Shown piece by piece: positions 36,501-47,419 of a stretch of DNA of 64,000 nucleotides. The stretch's first letter is position 1, and each line of letters starts with the position of its first letter. The stretch lies in the NCBI GenBank assembly GCA_942486035.1, contig CALNXK010000311.1:217501-281500 (forward strand), in the 5' to 3' direction. Both the position numbers and the translations under genes were made by a program. The DNA is from Porites lobata (taxonomy: Eukaryota; Cnidaria; Anthozoa; Scleractinia; Poritidae). The notes beneath the pieces were generated by a model. The model saw only the letters and a list, made by a program, of their open reading frames with translations. It was not told the DNA's origin and ran no database searches.

Positions 36501-39500
36501 AGGAATCTCATAAGCTTGAGCAGGAATACATTAACGCCGATGACGTCATAGGCTATTGTCCTCATCTCATGAATAAAATGCGGTGGATTTAATTAAGTAT
36601 ACTGGTTTGACCGGTTTGTCAGGTTCTATTTTTAGCCTGGTTGATATAACTGGTTTATTTTTGTTTTATGACATAACCTATTGTCTTGAACTCATGAATA
36701 AAATGCGGTGGAATAAATTAGCGTCTATGTCGTAATACTCTATTGTCTTGTACTCATGAATAAAATGAAGGGGAATAAATTAGTACCTATGTCGTAATAA
36801 CCTATTGTCTCGAACTCATGAATAAAATGCGGATTTGTTTTCCCTCCTCCTCCTCATTTTGATTGTTTTCCCCCCTCCTCCACCTCCTCCTCCTCATTTC
36901 TATTGTTTTCCCTCCACTACCACCGCCACCACATTTCTATAGTTTTCCCTCCACCACCACCACCACCACCGCCACCAAATTTCTATTGTTTTCCCTCCAC
37001 CACCACCACCACCGGGAGGGATGTTTTACGCCGGTTTTTTGCGCAGGAATCTCATTAGCGTGCGCAGGAATAAATTAACTAGGTGAAGTCATATGTTATT
37101 GTCCTAATCTCATGAATAAAATGCTGTGGTATCTCATAAAGATAAGGTCATGTGCTATTTTTAGATGGATGATGTCATGGTTGGTATAACCGGTTTGACA
37201 GGTTTTAGTTATTTTCGGAAGATGATGTCATATGTATTCCGGGGTACTATGATGTCATAGTTGTTTTGATTGGTTGACCGGAATTTGAAAGACGCTCATT
37301 GGCTGTCTCGTTTGACGAAGCATTCTAAACTTGTCTGTGACTTAAAATCACGGAGGCGTAATGTAATTATGCAAGTCCTATTTCCTGCTGCTGTGATTGT
37401 CCTAGTTCCGGTTCACTGACTTTTGGCGGGCAAATCGTGCATATTAATGAGGGCAAAGACAAACTAGCTCTTTTAGTGCGAAATACAATGTTTTACTTAC
37501 CTCTCTCCCTTTTCAATTTTATCTCTCTCCTCAATCCCTTCTCCACAATTTTATTATTTTCCCTCCTCAATGTTTTTATTCTCTCCTCGACAATTGTTAT
37601 TATTTTCCCTCCTCCTCCTCCTCCTCATTTTTAATGTTTTCCCTCCTCCTCCTCCTCTCCTCCTCCTCCTCATAGTTATTGTTTTTCCTCCTCCTCCCAT
37701 TTTCATTGTTTTTCCTCCTCCTCCTCCTCCTCCTCCTCCTCCTCCTCCACCTCCTCATTTTTATCGTTTTCCTCGAAAAGGCCAAGAGGCTAAAATCAGA
37801 CCATCACATTTGAGTTTGGCCATATAGGCCTGATGTTAGCCTCTTGGCCTTTTCGAGGAAATACGATAAAAATGAGGAGGTGGAGGAGGAGGAGGGAAAA
37901 CGATAAAAATGAAACGAGACAGCCAATGAGCGTCTTTCAAATAGAGTATTACGACATAGACGCTAATTTATTCCACCGCATTTTATTCATGAGTTCAAGA
38001 CAATAGGTTATGTCATAAAACAAAAATAAACCAGTTATATCAACCAGGCTAAAAATAGAACCTGACAAACCGGTCAAACCAGTATACTTAATTAAATCCA
38101 CCGCATCTTATTCATGAGATGAGGACAATAGCCTATGACGTCATCGGCGTTAATGTATTCCTGCTCACGCTCATGAGATTCCTATACTACTAGTTTAAAG
38201 TAAAGATAGACTAACGATGGCAACACAATAACAATACAGTAACAATGGGTTAGGGAACAGACATGGATGTTGGCCAGATTTGAAAGAGCGACATGGATCT
38301 CTAGACGGCCTAGTAGTATCAATTGATGGGGTGGACCTTGATATTTTCGCCGAAAGCAGATTAGTTTTGTTGAGCTTGTTACAGTTGTGGCAATAAAGGC
38401 CCCTCTCTTTTCAAGGCTTCCTATCTATTAAATGCCCCCTCCTGGACCCCTAAAATTAAAAAGACGCCCCGGGGGTTTATTAGGTCATAAACCCGGTGAA
38501 CTCATTTGTGAACACAGACAGGAGCTCATAACCCGGAGCGTCTAACTTCCATACTGCGCCTATGCAACGGCGTTTTCACAAGTAGGTTTATTTTTAGATA
38601 AGCTTTTCCCGCGAATTGCTTTCGAAAAGCCAATCACTAGCAATTGCGTCATCAATGATAAACTTTTAATACGTAACTAGAACAACTCCTTCACACTGAA
38701 AAAAAACATAGAGGACGCAGGTGAGGAATCTTCAGAGGAGTCTTCTTACAGTACTTCAAACGACAATTTCAGTATTTACACGGAAACTAGCAGTTCAGAA
38801 GAAGATTTGCAAAACCTAGCCAGGACGTCTACTTCATCGACGACAACGCATAATTCACGCAAATGGAATTAAATCGAAAGCATCTTCGAAATAGCCGACT
38901 GTGAAAAGGTCCAAGCGAGCTACTAACAGTGTAAACGGCGATCAAATGCAGGAATTGACCTCGTGGAACAGTTATTTACCGCGGGAAAAGCTTATCTAAA
39001 AATAAACTCACTTGTAAAAACGCCGTTGCACGAATTTATGGCAGTTGAACGCTCCGGGTTATGGGCTCCTGACACAGAACGGTATACAAGCGCAACAGTT
39101 CAACAAGCAGCCATGCGTAATTCTTCCGGTAAACTACTTTTCAAAATCCCCCTCGTGGACTTGGGAGGGAAAATTCCCCAACAGGGGTATAGATGGTATA
39201 AAGTTTTCGCTACTCTACGAGGATCGAGAAATATCTACGGCCTTCTGTTGGTCTAGCTTCGGTTCGCGTGGCAGCCGCTCTTTTAGCGCAGTATTTTCAG
39301 TGGACAATACTATTTTGTATCTGATCATGTTATCTGGTTTAGCAAATTCGCAAGACAGAGAAAGTGTTCGTAGCTGAGTTGAGAATTCGTCAAATGTTTG
39401 GCCCGAGGTCTTCGAGTGATCCCAGAACTGATATCCCGATACTGCTCTCTCCAACTTAGTCCACATTAGATCGAAGTCGTATCCTCACCTTCGAACCAAT

Positions 39501-41294
39501 CTAAACTATCGTAAATCTTTTAACCTTCAGGTCCGAGCCAGTCTTGTACCAGTAAGCATTTTCATTCGTTGAGATGTTAACAAGGCTTCCTTTGAAGATG
39601 TAACCACACTCTTTCTTAAAGGCTCTTAGTGCCTCCGGGCGATTTTCAAGGCGAGGGTTGAACTTCGGTCTTTAAAATTTCGTTATGTTTCCAGTAAAAA
39701 AATCCTGAGTTTTGAGCTGGGGCAGCTGCGGCAGCTTCGGCACCTTCTTCCGACATGTTTTACAGCAAAAGCAGAAGACAGAAATTATCGGATTTTCTCC
39801 TCTAGAGAGTCCCGAAAACACAGAGAAAATCCAAAGAATCAAACAGATTTTACCACGATCCAGTCGATTGTAGTTTTGGCGCGAAGATGTTTGATCAGTA
39901 TTTTCGGATCAGATTTCCCCAATTTCTCCACTTTAAGACTCCAAACACGTCCCACAGCTGTCCGAGAGACTTCAAGCAGCAGTTTCGTGGCTCTTTACAT
40001 CCCTGGTACCATGTTATATTAAAGATGTCGGATCAGAGACAACACAGCAGATGTTCACCAACACAGCATTATTCCGAACAACATGTCTTCCCTCTCCTTT
40101 TCCGTTCGTGCACAATGTCGAGATACCACAGGCATACCACCCTCTAACAGCAATTTGCTGGTAAGGAATGTAAAGTCAAAACCGGAGTGTGTAAAACTTC
40201 TTTTGTTTCTAGGTACCGATCAAGGATTGTTAAATGATGTTTATGGTAACTCTTGGCGCACTGTCCCGATTAGGCGTCTTCCTTATACTTACAATATGGC
40301 ATATTCAACATTCAAAATTTATCGAAGTGCATATGACAGGTATGACATCAGATTGTAGGTGACTACTTTCTTTTCCCAGTAGGCATAGCATTTTGTAACG
40401 TCCTTTTCACGATGAACCAAACATGTCTTCTCCCTACTACTCTGAGTACCAGTGTTTTTTTTTTTTTTTTTTTTCGCTTGCTATGATTTGTATCGTTGGA
40501 GATACTTCGGGGTCGGCTACAGGCCGATCCATCTTCGAAGTGGAAAGAAAAGAATCGACTAAAACCAGAAACCGCACATGAAAGTTTCTGGCTCTAACGG
40601 TAACTCCCCTCCCCCTCCTTTCGGTAACCGAAACACAGTACCGTTACTTCTCGGTTTTTGTTCACAAGGCTCTTTCTTGCCTCTATAGTTACTCTCTCGC
40701 CCAGGGTGCAAAGCGTCGAAAATATAAAATTTTAGTTTCTGGGATTTATAGTAGAGAGTTTAAGCATCAGGTAAAAGGCAAACGGCAAACGTTAGATTCA
40801 AGTTGAGAATTTCTCAAAATAGAACATAAGTAATAAAAACAGCTCAAAACAATTCTTATGGATAAAAAACTACGTGAAACTACTAATTTATGTGTTGAAA
40901 TAATGGACAGTAACCGAAAAGTAAAGGGGAAACTTGGTCACGTGGTACAAATTCGCGTTTGCTGTTAGACGTAAACGTAATGCTTAACCTCTCTAGTAAC
41001 ACTTACTTTTCACTTCATAAGTAAAGGTAAAAAATCAGTCCTCGTGAGATTCACAATCGCTTGGCGTTTTTCCTGTCCCTTTCGTTGCCTTTAAATTAAA
41101 AGGGAACGTGTTTTATATATATATTTTTTTCTTCTAGATATAAGGATGAAGTTAAAGTTGTTCATTTTCTCGGAACACTAGAGAGAAAACCTTGGGAATT
41201 CATATTTAATGAATCCACAAATCAACTGGAGCCCGAAGCAGATGTTTATGTAAAGAAGTGGTGGAAACTTCACCAATCGTTATCGAATGGCTAA
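33564..41294 (+). CDS. Membrane-anchored glycogenin-like glycosyltransferase, family GT8
   Basis: Five exons with consistent phases (33564-33636, 34381-34540, 35788-36128, 40213-40339, 41138-41294) encode 285 residues. Residues 8-24 are a hydrophobic stretch after a short basic-polar N-terminus, which suggests a type II signal anchor into the ER/Golgi. The GT8 fold follows: AFVATDDKYAERALVAALSL (about 36-55), metal-binding DTD at 133-135 in KIVYLDTDVLVL, FNSGVLVIEPS at 163-173, DGTDQGLLN at 191-199, and the nucleotide-binding end KVVHFLG followed by KPW. The order matches glycogenin, which transfers glucose from UDP-glucose, but glycogenin is cytosolic and lacks an anchor. The start is the only ATG before the hydrophobic stretch, seven bases after a consensus acceptor (ttgcag). 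Intron 3 (about 4 kb) is packed with transposons. The acceptor substrate is unknown; a lumenal glucosyl- or xylosyltransferase role is inference. The GT8 call is firm. Confidence 0.92.
33755..33920. repeat. Inverted repeat in GT8 intron 1
   Basis: TTGATAAAGTAAATTGGTCT, then CCGAGAGATTGAG on the left pairs with CTCAGCGATGG and CTAATTTACTTTATCAA on the right. About 165 bp, MITE-like, 120 bp downstream of the first coding exon. Confidence 0.6.
34985..35118. repeat. Inverted repeat in GT8 intron 2
   Basis: GTCTGTTCGGTAACAGATCA, CAGATGACGTCAAAATGTG pairs with CACATTTTGACGTCCTCTGT, GATCTATTACTAAACAGAC around a spacer of about 50 bp. Confidence 0.7.
36839..37017. repeat. CTC/CCA triplet microsatellite
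   Basis: Blocks of CTC and CCA repeats, each separated by ATTTCTATTGTTTTCCCTCC-like units, so the array is compound: a higher-order unit of about 40-50 bp containing a triplet tract. Confidence 0.85.
37604..37756. repeat. CTC triplet microsatellite
   Basis: Four CTC tracts (the longest about 14 units) separated by ATTTTTAATGTTTTCC-type spacers. It is inside the foldback element; the reverse strand is strongly purine-rich. Confidence 0.9.
37760..37900. repeat. Inner palindrome of the foldback element
   Basis: TATCGTTTTCCTCGAAAAGG, CCAAGAGGCTAA on the left pairs with TTAGCCTCTTGGCCTTTTCG, AGGAAATACGATA on the right, around a spacer of about 50 bp. Confidence 0.75.
38509..39081. mobile_element. 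0.57-kb inverted-repeat element
   Basis: The left arm GAACACAGACAGGAGCTCAT, AACCCGGAGCG reappears inverted at 39046-39081 (CGCTCCGGGTTATGGGCTCC, TGACACAGAAC). The pairing extends inward through GCAACGGCGTTTT and AAGCTTTTCCCGCG. It abuts the gag-like remnant in GT8 intron 3. No coding capacity. Confidence 0.65.
39215..39762 (-). pseudogene. LTR-retroelement gag-like remnant
   Basis: The minus strand starts with ATG near 39757 (MSEEGAEAAAAAP), then has frame-shifted pieces (FNPRLENRPEALRAFKKE, GYIFKGSLV) and an 83-residue frame with QTFDEFSTQLRTLSLSCEF and IVLSTENTALKERLPREPK. The pattern of a flexible -QTFDEF-L--L---CEF- segment followed by IR-KIV and L--KAVDI resembles gag of gypsy-type retrotransposons. 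It lies in intron 3 of the GT8 gene, antisense, with no protease or LTR visible. Confidence 0.6.
40455..40474. repeat. Poly-T tract in GT8 intron 4
   Basis: About 20 T in a row, then CGCTTGCTATG. Could be a reversed poly(A) tail, but no retrosequence is recognised beside it. Confidence 0.7.
40764..41005. repeat. Dispersed inverted-repeat element, copy 2
   Basis: Reverse-complement relative of the element at 18252-18486: GGCAAACGTTAGATTCAAGT, TGAGAATTTCTC and GGAAACTTGGTCACGTGGTA appear in mirrored order. It ends about 130 bp before the last GT8 exon. Confidence 0.7.
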
Positions 41295-41416
41295 ACTGCA
41301 AAGCAGATAATATATATTCTAATTTTATTATTTCAGCTGTTTTAAACCTTTCGCCAGACTAAGTTAAAGAAAATCTTAGGCGGAGAATTAAGATTTGATT
41401 ACGACCATTGAGAACG

Positions 41417-42565
41417 TAGCCTGAAATTCATCCGATTGCTTCGAGTCATTTTCTCCTCTCAACAACGTCTGAATCGACCGGCCGTTAATGCCGTCCAGTG
41501 ACGTCACTCACTACCCGAAAACCGGGTAGTGATTTTGATTGGTTGATTGTTCAAACATTCGCATAATTATGAATAAATAATTATTTGATATTCAAAAATT
41601 CGTTCGGTTTGTTCAAACATTTTCTAAGCTTAATCTTTATCTTGTCATTTGAAATGAAACGCTAAATTTGCGAATGAAGAATCTTATACATGCCCGAGAT
41701 GTAGGCGTGAGATTTTTATCGTTGGGTTTTTTGAAAACGACACGAACGAAGATTCCCGAAGAAGTCCGAAGTCTTTCGAAGACGTCCGAAGACGTCCGAA
41801 GTCTGCCGAAGGCTTTCGAGAAAATCTTATCCACAAAACAGAGAATTTATTCATTTTACACCCATTGGTCTGAGTTAACATATTTTTGGAAACAGCAAAC
41901 GGCAACAACTCACATTTTTCAATCAGGCGTGAGAATTGAACGAAGTTTTCAACCCGCAGGCGTGAGAGTTGGCAGGTATAGAATCTGAAGAATCATCGCG
42001 GAGAGTCGGTAGGTTTTTCATTCAGAGCCGCTTTGTGGTTTCGGCGGCCGGTGATTTTGTTTACGTGAAGTTTTCTGAGATCAATGTTATAATTCGACCT
42101 TCTTGCTATTTTACCGTCAAGTGTGATGATTCTGTTAGCTTTTTCTTTTCTTGTTGTCTCCTTTTTTTTTCTTCGTTAAGGACCAAATAGCTTCTTTTCA
42201 ATTAAAGCAAAGCATTGTGTTTTTGAACTAAGTGTTCCGTGTGTGTGCTTATTTCATTGCGTGATTGCGACCGAGTTTGTTTTTCGAATTTAGTACAACC
42301 GGTTCAGAGTTGTACCGCATGCAGTTGATAGTTTGAACGTTAAACATGAATTACAATCGAAAAAAATAAAGCAGTTCTGTATCATGCAGACATTTCCAAA
42401 CGATATTTCTCGGTTTGCCACTTGAAAATCGTGTTTTGCTTTTTGCACGAATTAAAGCAAAGGTCAAGGAGTAGTGACGTCACTGGACGGCATTAACGGC
42501 CGGTCGATTCAGACGTTACTGAGGGAGTAATAACGACTCGAAGTAATCGGATAAAATTCAGGCTA
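41417..42565. mobile_element. TAGCCTG-type DNA transposon with 9-bp target duplication
   Basis: About 90-bp terminal inverted repeats: left TAGCCTGAAATTCATCCGAT onward, right ending AATCGGATAAAATTCAGGCTA read inward; both include the GGCCGTTAATGCCGTCC block. Flanks are TTGAGAACG (41408-41416) and TTGAGAACC (42566-42574), a 9-bp duplication with one mismatch. The interior has a small GAAGTCCGAAGTC tandem array and no transposase. A 9-bp duplication suggests a Mutator-like family. It begins about 120 bp after the GT8 stop codon. Confidence 0.75.
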
Positions 42566-43775
42566 TTGAGAACCAGGCTCTCGTGTTTTCAGTGAAAAAC
42601 AACAACAAAATTAACAAACTTTGTACACCCTTGCACGGAGAAATACTTACGAGCCTTTATGGGCCATCTTTTTTCGTATCACAGGGGAACGAGGTTGATG
42701 CATTATTCAAGGAGCTTGTTCATAATTTCTCTGGTTTCCCCCTTTACTCTGAAGGGAAACAAATTTCTTGAAACTATGTGGAAAACATTTTCGTCTTTTA
42801 AAAGCGTAGTAATTGGCGATGATCATGCGGGATGCCAAAAGCTAAGGCGATAGAGTCACAAATCAGTTTGTAAAACTATTCTTTGTTTGTTTTGCTAAAT
42901 TAGAGTAATTTCTAAATGGTTTTGAAATTTTCACAGAGGAAAAACCTTTCTATGCATTACAGAGTATTCTCTCACTTTTCAATCTTGAAATCATTTTAAC
43001 TTTGATAACATGTTTTAAGGGACATAAGTTGAGATCAGGCGTAATTTTCACGGGTATTGGGATAAGGAATCTTAACCAACTGAAACACATATATACACAT
43101 TGTTGGAAGTAGGGACGAGTTAAAAGAAACTTAAGTCCGCTTAGTTCTTCAGGTGGTAACGTCCTTATAAAAGTATAACCGATCTGATTTATTGTGTTTG
43201 GGCAGCCATTTTTAGCGCGTGCCGGTAGAAGATGGTGAAGAGAAGGTCCTTTATTTATCTCGTTTACTGCGTACATAACTGTTCTCTCCTACCTGTAAGA
43301 CTGTCTCCACTTGCGCTATCTCCAGAACATCAGAGTAGTTACCAGCCCATGCGAAAATTATCTTATGAAAGCGCTCTTTTTTGTACAGATTATATTTTTG
43401 AGAAAGATAACCTAGTATAGACTGCCACACGAGCACGGCATACTCTAGATCTTAGGGAGGTTTTAAGAGGAAACATACTTTTAGAATGCTTCCTGGCTCA
43501 CGTAGAACACGCGGGAATAGAGCTTTTTTTTTCACGTGTGATTGACTAGAACTCATTTGCGTATGAAATTTTACGACATAGCTTTTTGGTGAGTATTTCT
43601 CAGTGTGTATAATAAAGGTAAAATCTAACTGGTAAACCCTAAAAGTGTCCGCGGCCGGTCGCCTACGGGAATTGTCTGCTTACGGGAATGCACGTAGCTT
43701 AATTAAGAACCTGGAAAACTCATGGGTGACGTAGAATAAAACCAAGTACAAGATAAAGAGGTTCCACTGTAGAGG

Positions 43776-43850
43776 TAGCCTGCGAAAACAGCCGTTCCTC
43801 ACCGCTCCCCGCCGCTGGGGACATTTCGCGAAGAGGAACGTCTGCGACTC
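43776..43850. repeat. Diverged copy of the TAGCCTGCG miniature element
   Basis: TAGCCTGCGAAAACAGCCGT with the inner GCCGCTGGGGACATTTCGCG repeats the 76-bp element at 2953; the right end (GGAACGTCTGCGACT) has drifted. A related half-copy with CGTCCCCAGCGGCGAGGA lies near 49700. Confidence 0.6.
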
Positions 43851-43934
43851 TGATGACGTAAAATCTGTCCGGAATCCGGTCAGAACCGCTGATTGGATGA
43901 CGGAGTAGTCACATGGTTTTAAAACGGAATCCAC

Positions 43935-44165
43935 CAGGACATTGATTAATTTTGATTTTCAGCGGACAAAAATCTTGTACCAGAATAATTTAAGGCATAT
44001 TGCATTCTTTCTTACATTTTTCAAGCGCTAAAGATGTAATAAATCATCTGTAGTAACACCAAAAAAATTTCTTATGGGAGCCCTAGAAAATGAAAGTCAA
44101 ATAGGACAAAATTACATCTTACACATTAAATTTTTTGAATTTTACCTGTATAATCACAATTCTTG
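43935..44165. repeat. Dispersed repeat pair, copy 1
   Basis: GCGGACAAAAATCTTGTACC, AGAATAATTTAAGGCATATT, GCATTCTTTC and CATCTGTAGTAACACC occur inverted and slightly diverged at 53275-53515. About 230 bp, no coding capacity. Confidence 0.7.
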
Positions 44166-44449
44166 TGAAATTTGACATTTATTTTCTCCGACAAAAGGCC
44201 AAAAAGGTCTAATTCAAACGCGATGAATCCATAGCAAAACAATCAATAATATATTCGTGGAATATTTTATTACATTCTTCTCTAGAAGATGCATTTGAGA
44301 TTTGCTGAAGTTCGTTCGCAGATGAACACAATGCAAGACTACCAAAATCGACGGGGAGAAACTTAAAATTGAACAAATTTGCATTTGGAACCCCATGACT
44401 ACCGGATTTATTATGTAAACATTGATTTACGTCATCAGTATTTACGTCG

Positions 44450-47215
44450 GTTCTACCAAGCTTTTCAAAATTTTTAGAGAGAATCATCTATAATCGCTTG
44501 TATGATTATTTAACTAATTTACATATTCTCTGTGATAACCAGTTCGGCTTCAGGAAAAAACCACTCTACGACGCTTGCCTTGATTGATTTGCATGAAAAA
44601 ATTTCATCTGCTATTGATCGTGGTGAATTAGCGGTTGGAGTTTTTCTAGATCTCTCGAAAGCTTTCGATACAGTCAATCATTCCATCTTATTTGATAAAC
44701 TTGAACACTATGGTATACGTGGCTTGGCTCTGAAATGGATTAAGAGCTGTTTTTCCAACAGACTTCAGTTTGTAGAATACAATGGTTATGTTTTATCTCG
44801 TGCTAATATCATGTGTGGCGTTCCCCAGGTTCAATACTAGGGCCTTTGTTTTTTCTGCTCTACATCAACGATATAATCAACACGTCAACAATATTACAAC
44901 TGATATTATTTGCCGATGATACAAACGTTTTTGTGTCTCACAAGGATAAAGACTGCCTTACTAATATACTGAACGCTGAGCTAAATAAGTTGTCATTATG
45001 GTTTAGAGCTAACAGGCTTTCATTAAACCCAAATTCATTGTATTTAAGGTGGCTCGACTGGATTTTTTGGGGTTGATACCTCCCAAGTTTGAGCATTAAC
45101 TACGTCGGCATGAGTAAAGATATCGAAAAAAGGTTACCACAACTGTATTACATAAAGATGAAAATTTCTTATGATCTGGGTTTTATTGCAATCGGAGTCG
45201 CCATGGCAACGTTATGCTAATTACCGGGTAAAGAGGTTAGTGATACATTATAACATCAGAGCAACTCTTTGTGAGAGTTTCTGTGATGTTATAACCCGAG
45301 TAAGATAATTAAGTATTGCCTCCTACACGATGAGCCGAGACGTTCACCGTTTCGGCTCTCACTGCCATCTGTGACGACAAGCCAATTATTAGCATATACC
45401 GGATATTTCTTCGGAAAGTAATCGAGAGTTCTTTTTGATGCAAATGTATATTTTTTGCTAGTTGTGCACGTGCATATGAAACTTGAAAACAATGCCAGTG
45501 AATAATGAAGACGCTCACTTGTAAACACAAAATCTGGGGGGAAAATTGGTTATGTTTGAGTCCCTATTTAAAAGCGTTCCCTGTTTTCAATGTTCTTGAA
45601 ACTTGCAGGGAATATTTCTTGACGATTGATCTCGGAATTGTCGAATTTATAAAAAAATTTATCGCGCGGTTTTTGGAAAAATGCGAAATTCTTAGGCATG
45701 GACCAAATTACCTCCAAAAACTGTATCAAAAGCAGCTGAATGCAAGTTAATAAAATTCTTCTTACTAGCGATCGCCCAGAGCAATTCCCCTCTTTTTTTG
45801 TATGCAGTTTTCAATGGAATCAATCCACCCTGAGATGAAGCCGCGTTCCCAAAGCTGATCATTTTCTTTAAATATTAGCGAATTGAGCGGCTAGCATGCT
45901 ATTTCACTGTTTTTATGATTCTTAAAACTGCATTTCAAAATATTTCGAAAACGCTCTCATAGAATTTCTTTAAACTTTGCCATACTGGAGGCAATTATGG
46001 CAGGTACATACTCCCTTAAGCGATTTCTTCAAAAAACTCCTGGTACAGAGAAACACAAGGATAAATGAAAAACGTAATGGCGTCATTACGTTGCCATGGC
46101 GACTCCGATTGCAATAAAACCCAGATCATAAGAAATTTTCATCTTTATGTAATACAGTTGTGGTAACCTTTTTTCGATATCTTTACTCATGCCGACGTAG
46201 TTAAGGCTCAAACTTGGGAGGTTACGCCCTAAAAAAATCCAGTCGAGCTACCTTAAACCATGCCAAAAGCGTACAAATCAAACTATTCAACTTTTAATTA
46301 ACAGCCAAAAAATTGATCAAGTAAAAGAAACAGTTTTCTTGGGAGTAATCATGGACGAACATTTAAATTGGAAATCTGAAATCTCACATGTCGCCAATAA
46401 AGTTTCTAAATGTACAGGAATTATTTGTAAATCAAGTTTCTATTTATCTACGAAAACCTTACAAACACTATATTTTTCCCTAGTCTATCCATACTTTTTT
46501 TACTGCAACTTAGTTTGGGCCTCCACTTACAGAACTAACCTTATTCGTCTTGAGATTTTACAGAAACAGGTGATCAGAACTATAGCTAAAACCACTTTCG
46601 ATGCACATACTGATCCAATCTTTCAAAATCTTGGTGTCTTAAAATTTCATGATATATACTTAATACAACTAGGTTTCATAGGTTTATTCATGTACTCCTA
46701 TCAAAAACATACTCTACCTTTAAAATTTCATTGTAAATTTACTTTATAAAGTCAAATTCATTCGTATAATACAAGAAAGTCGTGTAAATTTCGTCTGCCT
46801 TTCTGTCGTACTCGAACCAAACAATTTTCCGTTTTTTATCAAGGACCTAAATTTTACAACACCTTAAACACCAACATCATCATCGCTTCCTCACCTTTTT
46901 CCTTTAAAAGAGCACTTAAGGCATTTATTTCTAATAATTATTAGTATACTCCAACAGAAATCTTGCGAAAAAGCCTTTTAATATTCAACATTATTTGTAA
47001 ACTTCCGTAATATTGATTAGTTTAATTTTCCACCTGATATTATTTTGTATCCGTCGCCGTAATTTTTATGCCATCTTCGAAAAATTGTAATTGAGGAGGC
47101 CTAATTAACATAAGCTCCATAGTTTCCTTTAGGCCTTCTCGCCATTTCTTCCTACATTTTTTTACCATTTCTTTGTAATTATTGTAATCGTGTAGCAAAT
47201 AAATAAATACAAATA
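44450..47215 (+). mobile_element. LINE (CR1/L2-like) reverse transcriptase remnant, interrupted
   Basis: From about 44450 the plus strand reads as non-LTR reverse transcriptase: KFLERIIYNRLYDYLTNLHI, NQFGF, FLDLSKAFDTVNH, GVPQ, GSILGPLFFLLYINDI, the catalytic LFADDT (GCCGATGAT at 44912-44920), then after a 1.2-kb insertion ETVFLGVIMDEHLNW, YFSLVYPYFFYCNLVWA and LEILQKQVIRTI, ending near 46941. A one-base deletion near 44829 shifts the frame at GVPQ, another shift lies near 44565, and TAA at 46747-46749 breaks the C-terminus. The endonuclease half is missing (5' truncation). A tail with AAATAAATAAATAC follows at about 47195-47215. Inactive copy; clade assignment tentative. Confidence 0.85.
45048..46252. 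mobile_element. Non-autonomous TTAA-flanked inverted-repeat DNA transposon in the LINE
   Basis: A 1,205-bp element starts GGTGGCTCGACTGG and ends CCAGTCGAGCTACC, with long terminal inverted repeats of about 185-195 bp (45048-45240 and about 46070-46252). TTAA stands on both sides (45044-45047, 46253-46256). Removing the element and one TTAA rejoins the reverse transcriptase frame (FIVFKPCQKR). No transposase frame is visible. TTAA duplication points to piggyBac-type mobilisation; the termini are not a textbook piggyBac end. Confidence 0.8.
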
Positions 47216-47419
47216 CAGTATGGAATTTTTGGTTGTTTACCATTTACCACAAATTCCTGGAAATTCCTGTTGGGATGTAAATGGTAGACTTTTTTGGTTC
47301 GTCTCTCTGGAAAATTCCCGGGACAAACGGAAACTCTGAAAAGGTAGTCCCGTTTTCCCGGTTGGGACTTTCCGAATGGAAAACGTTTACCATTTACAAG
47401 TTTCTTGAGTTTCGTACTA

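Larger units (their letters stand above)
36463..38190. mobile_element. 1.7-kb foldback element with triplet microsatellites
   Basis: Ends GTAGTATAGG and CCTATACTAC are perfect complements. The roughly 270-bp arms (36463-36740 and 37930-38190) share ATGACGTCATAGGCTATTGT, CATGAATAAAATGCGGTGGA and TTTGACCGGTTTGTCAGGTT. Between them lie direct sub-copies of the arm, CTC- and CCA-triplet arrays (36839-37017, 37604-37756) and an inner palindrome at about 37760-37900. It is inside GT8 intron 3. Confidence 0.7.
36224..38486. mobile_element. Possible outer element enclosing the foldback
   Basis: ATGACCTATTAAACGCCC at 36224 and its near complement GGGGGTTTATTAGGTCAT ending at 38486 bracket the foldback at 36463-38190. 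This suggests an older inverted-repeat transposon into which the foldback inserted. Only the outermost 18 bases match well. Confidence 0.4.

Noticed and set aside
37570..37827. Proline-rich frame and its arginine-rich antisense frame
   Set aside because: Both are translations of a CTC triplet array and have no independent coding signal.
44209..44487. 92-residue minus-strand frame overlapping the LINE start
   Set aside because: It straddles the LINE boundary and runs antisense to reverse-transcriptase sequence; no family signal.
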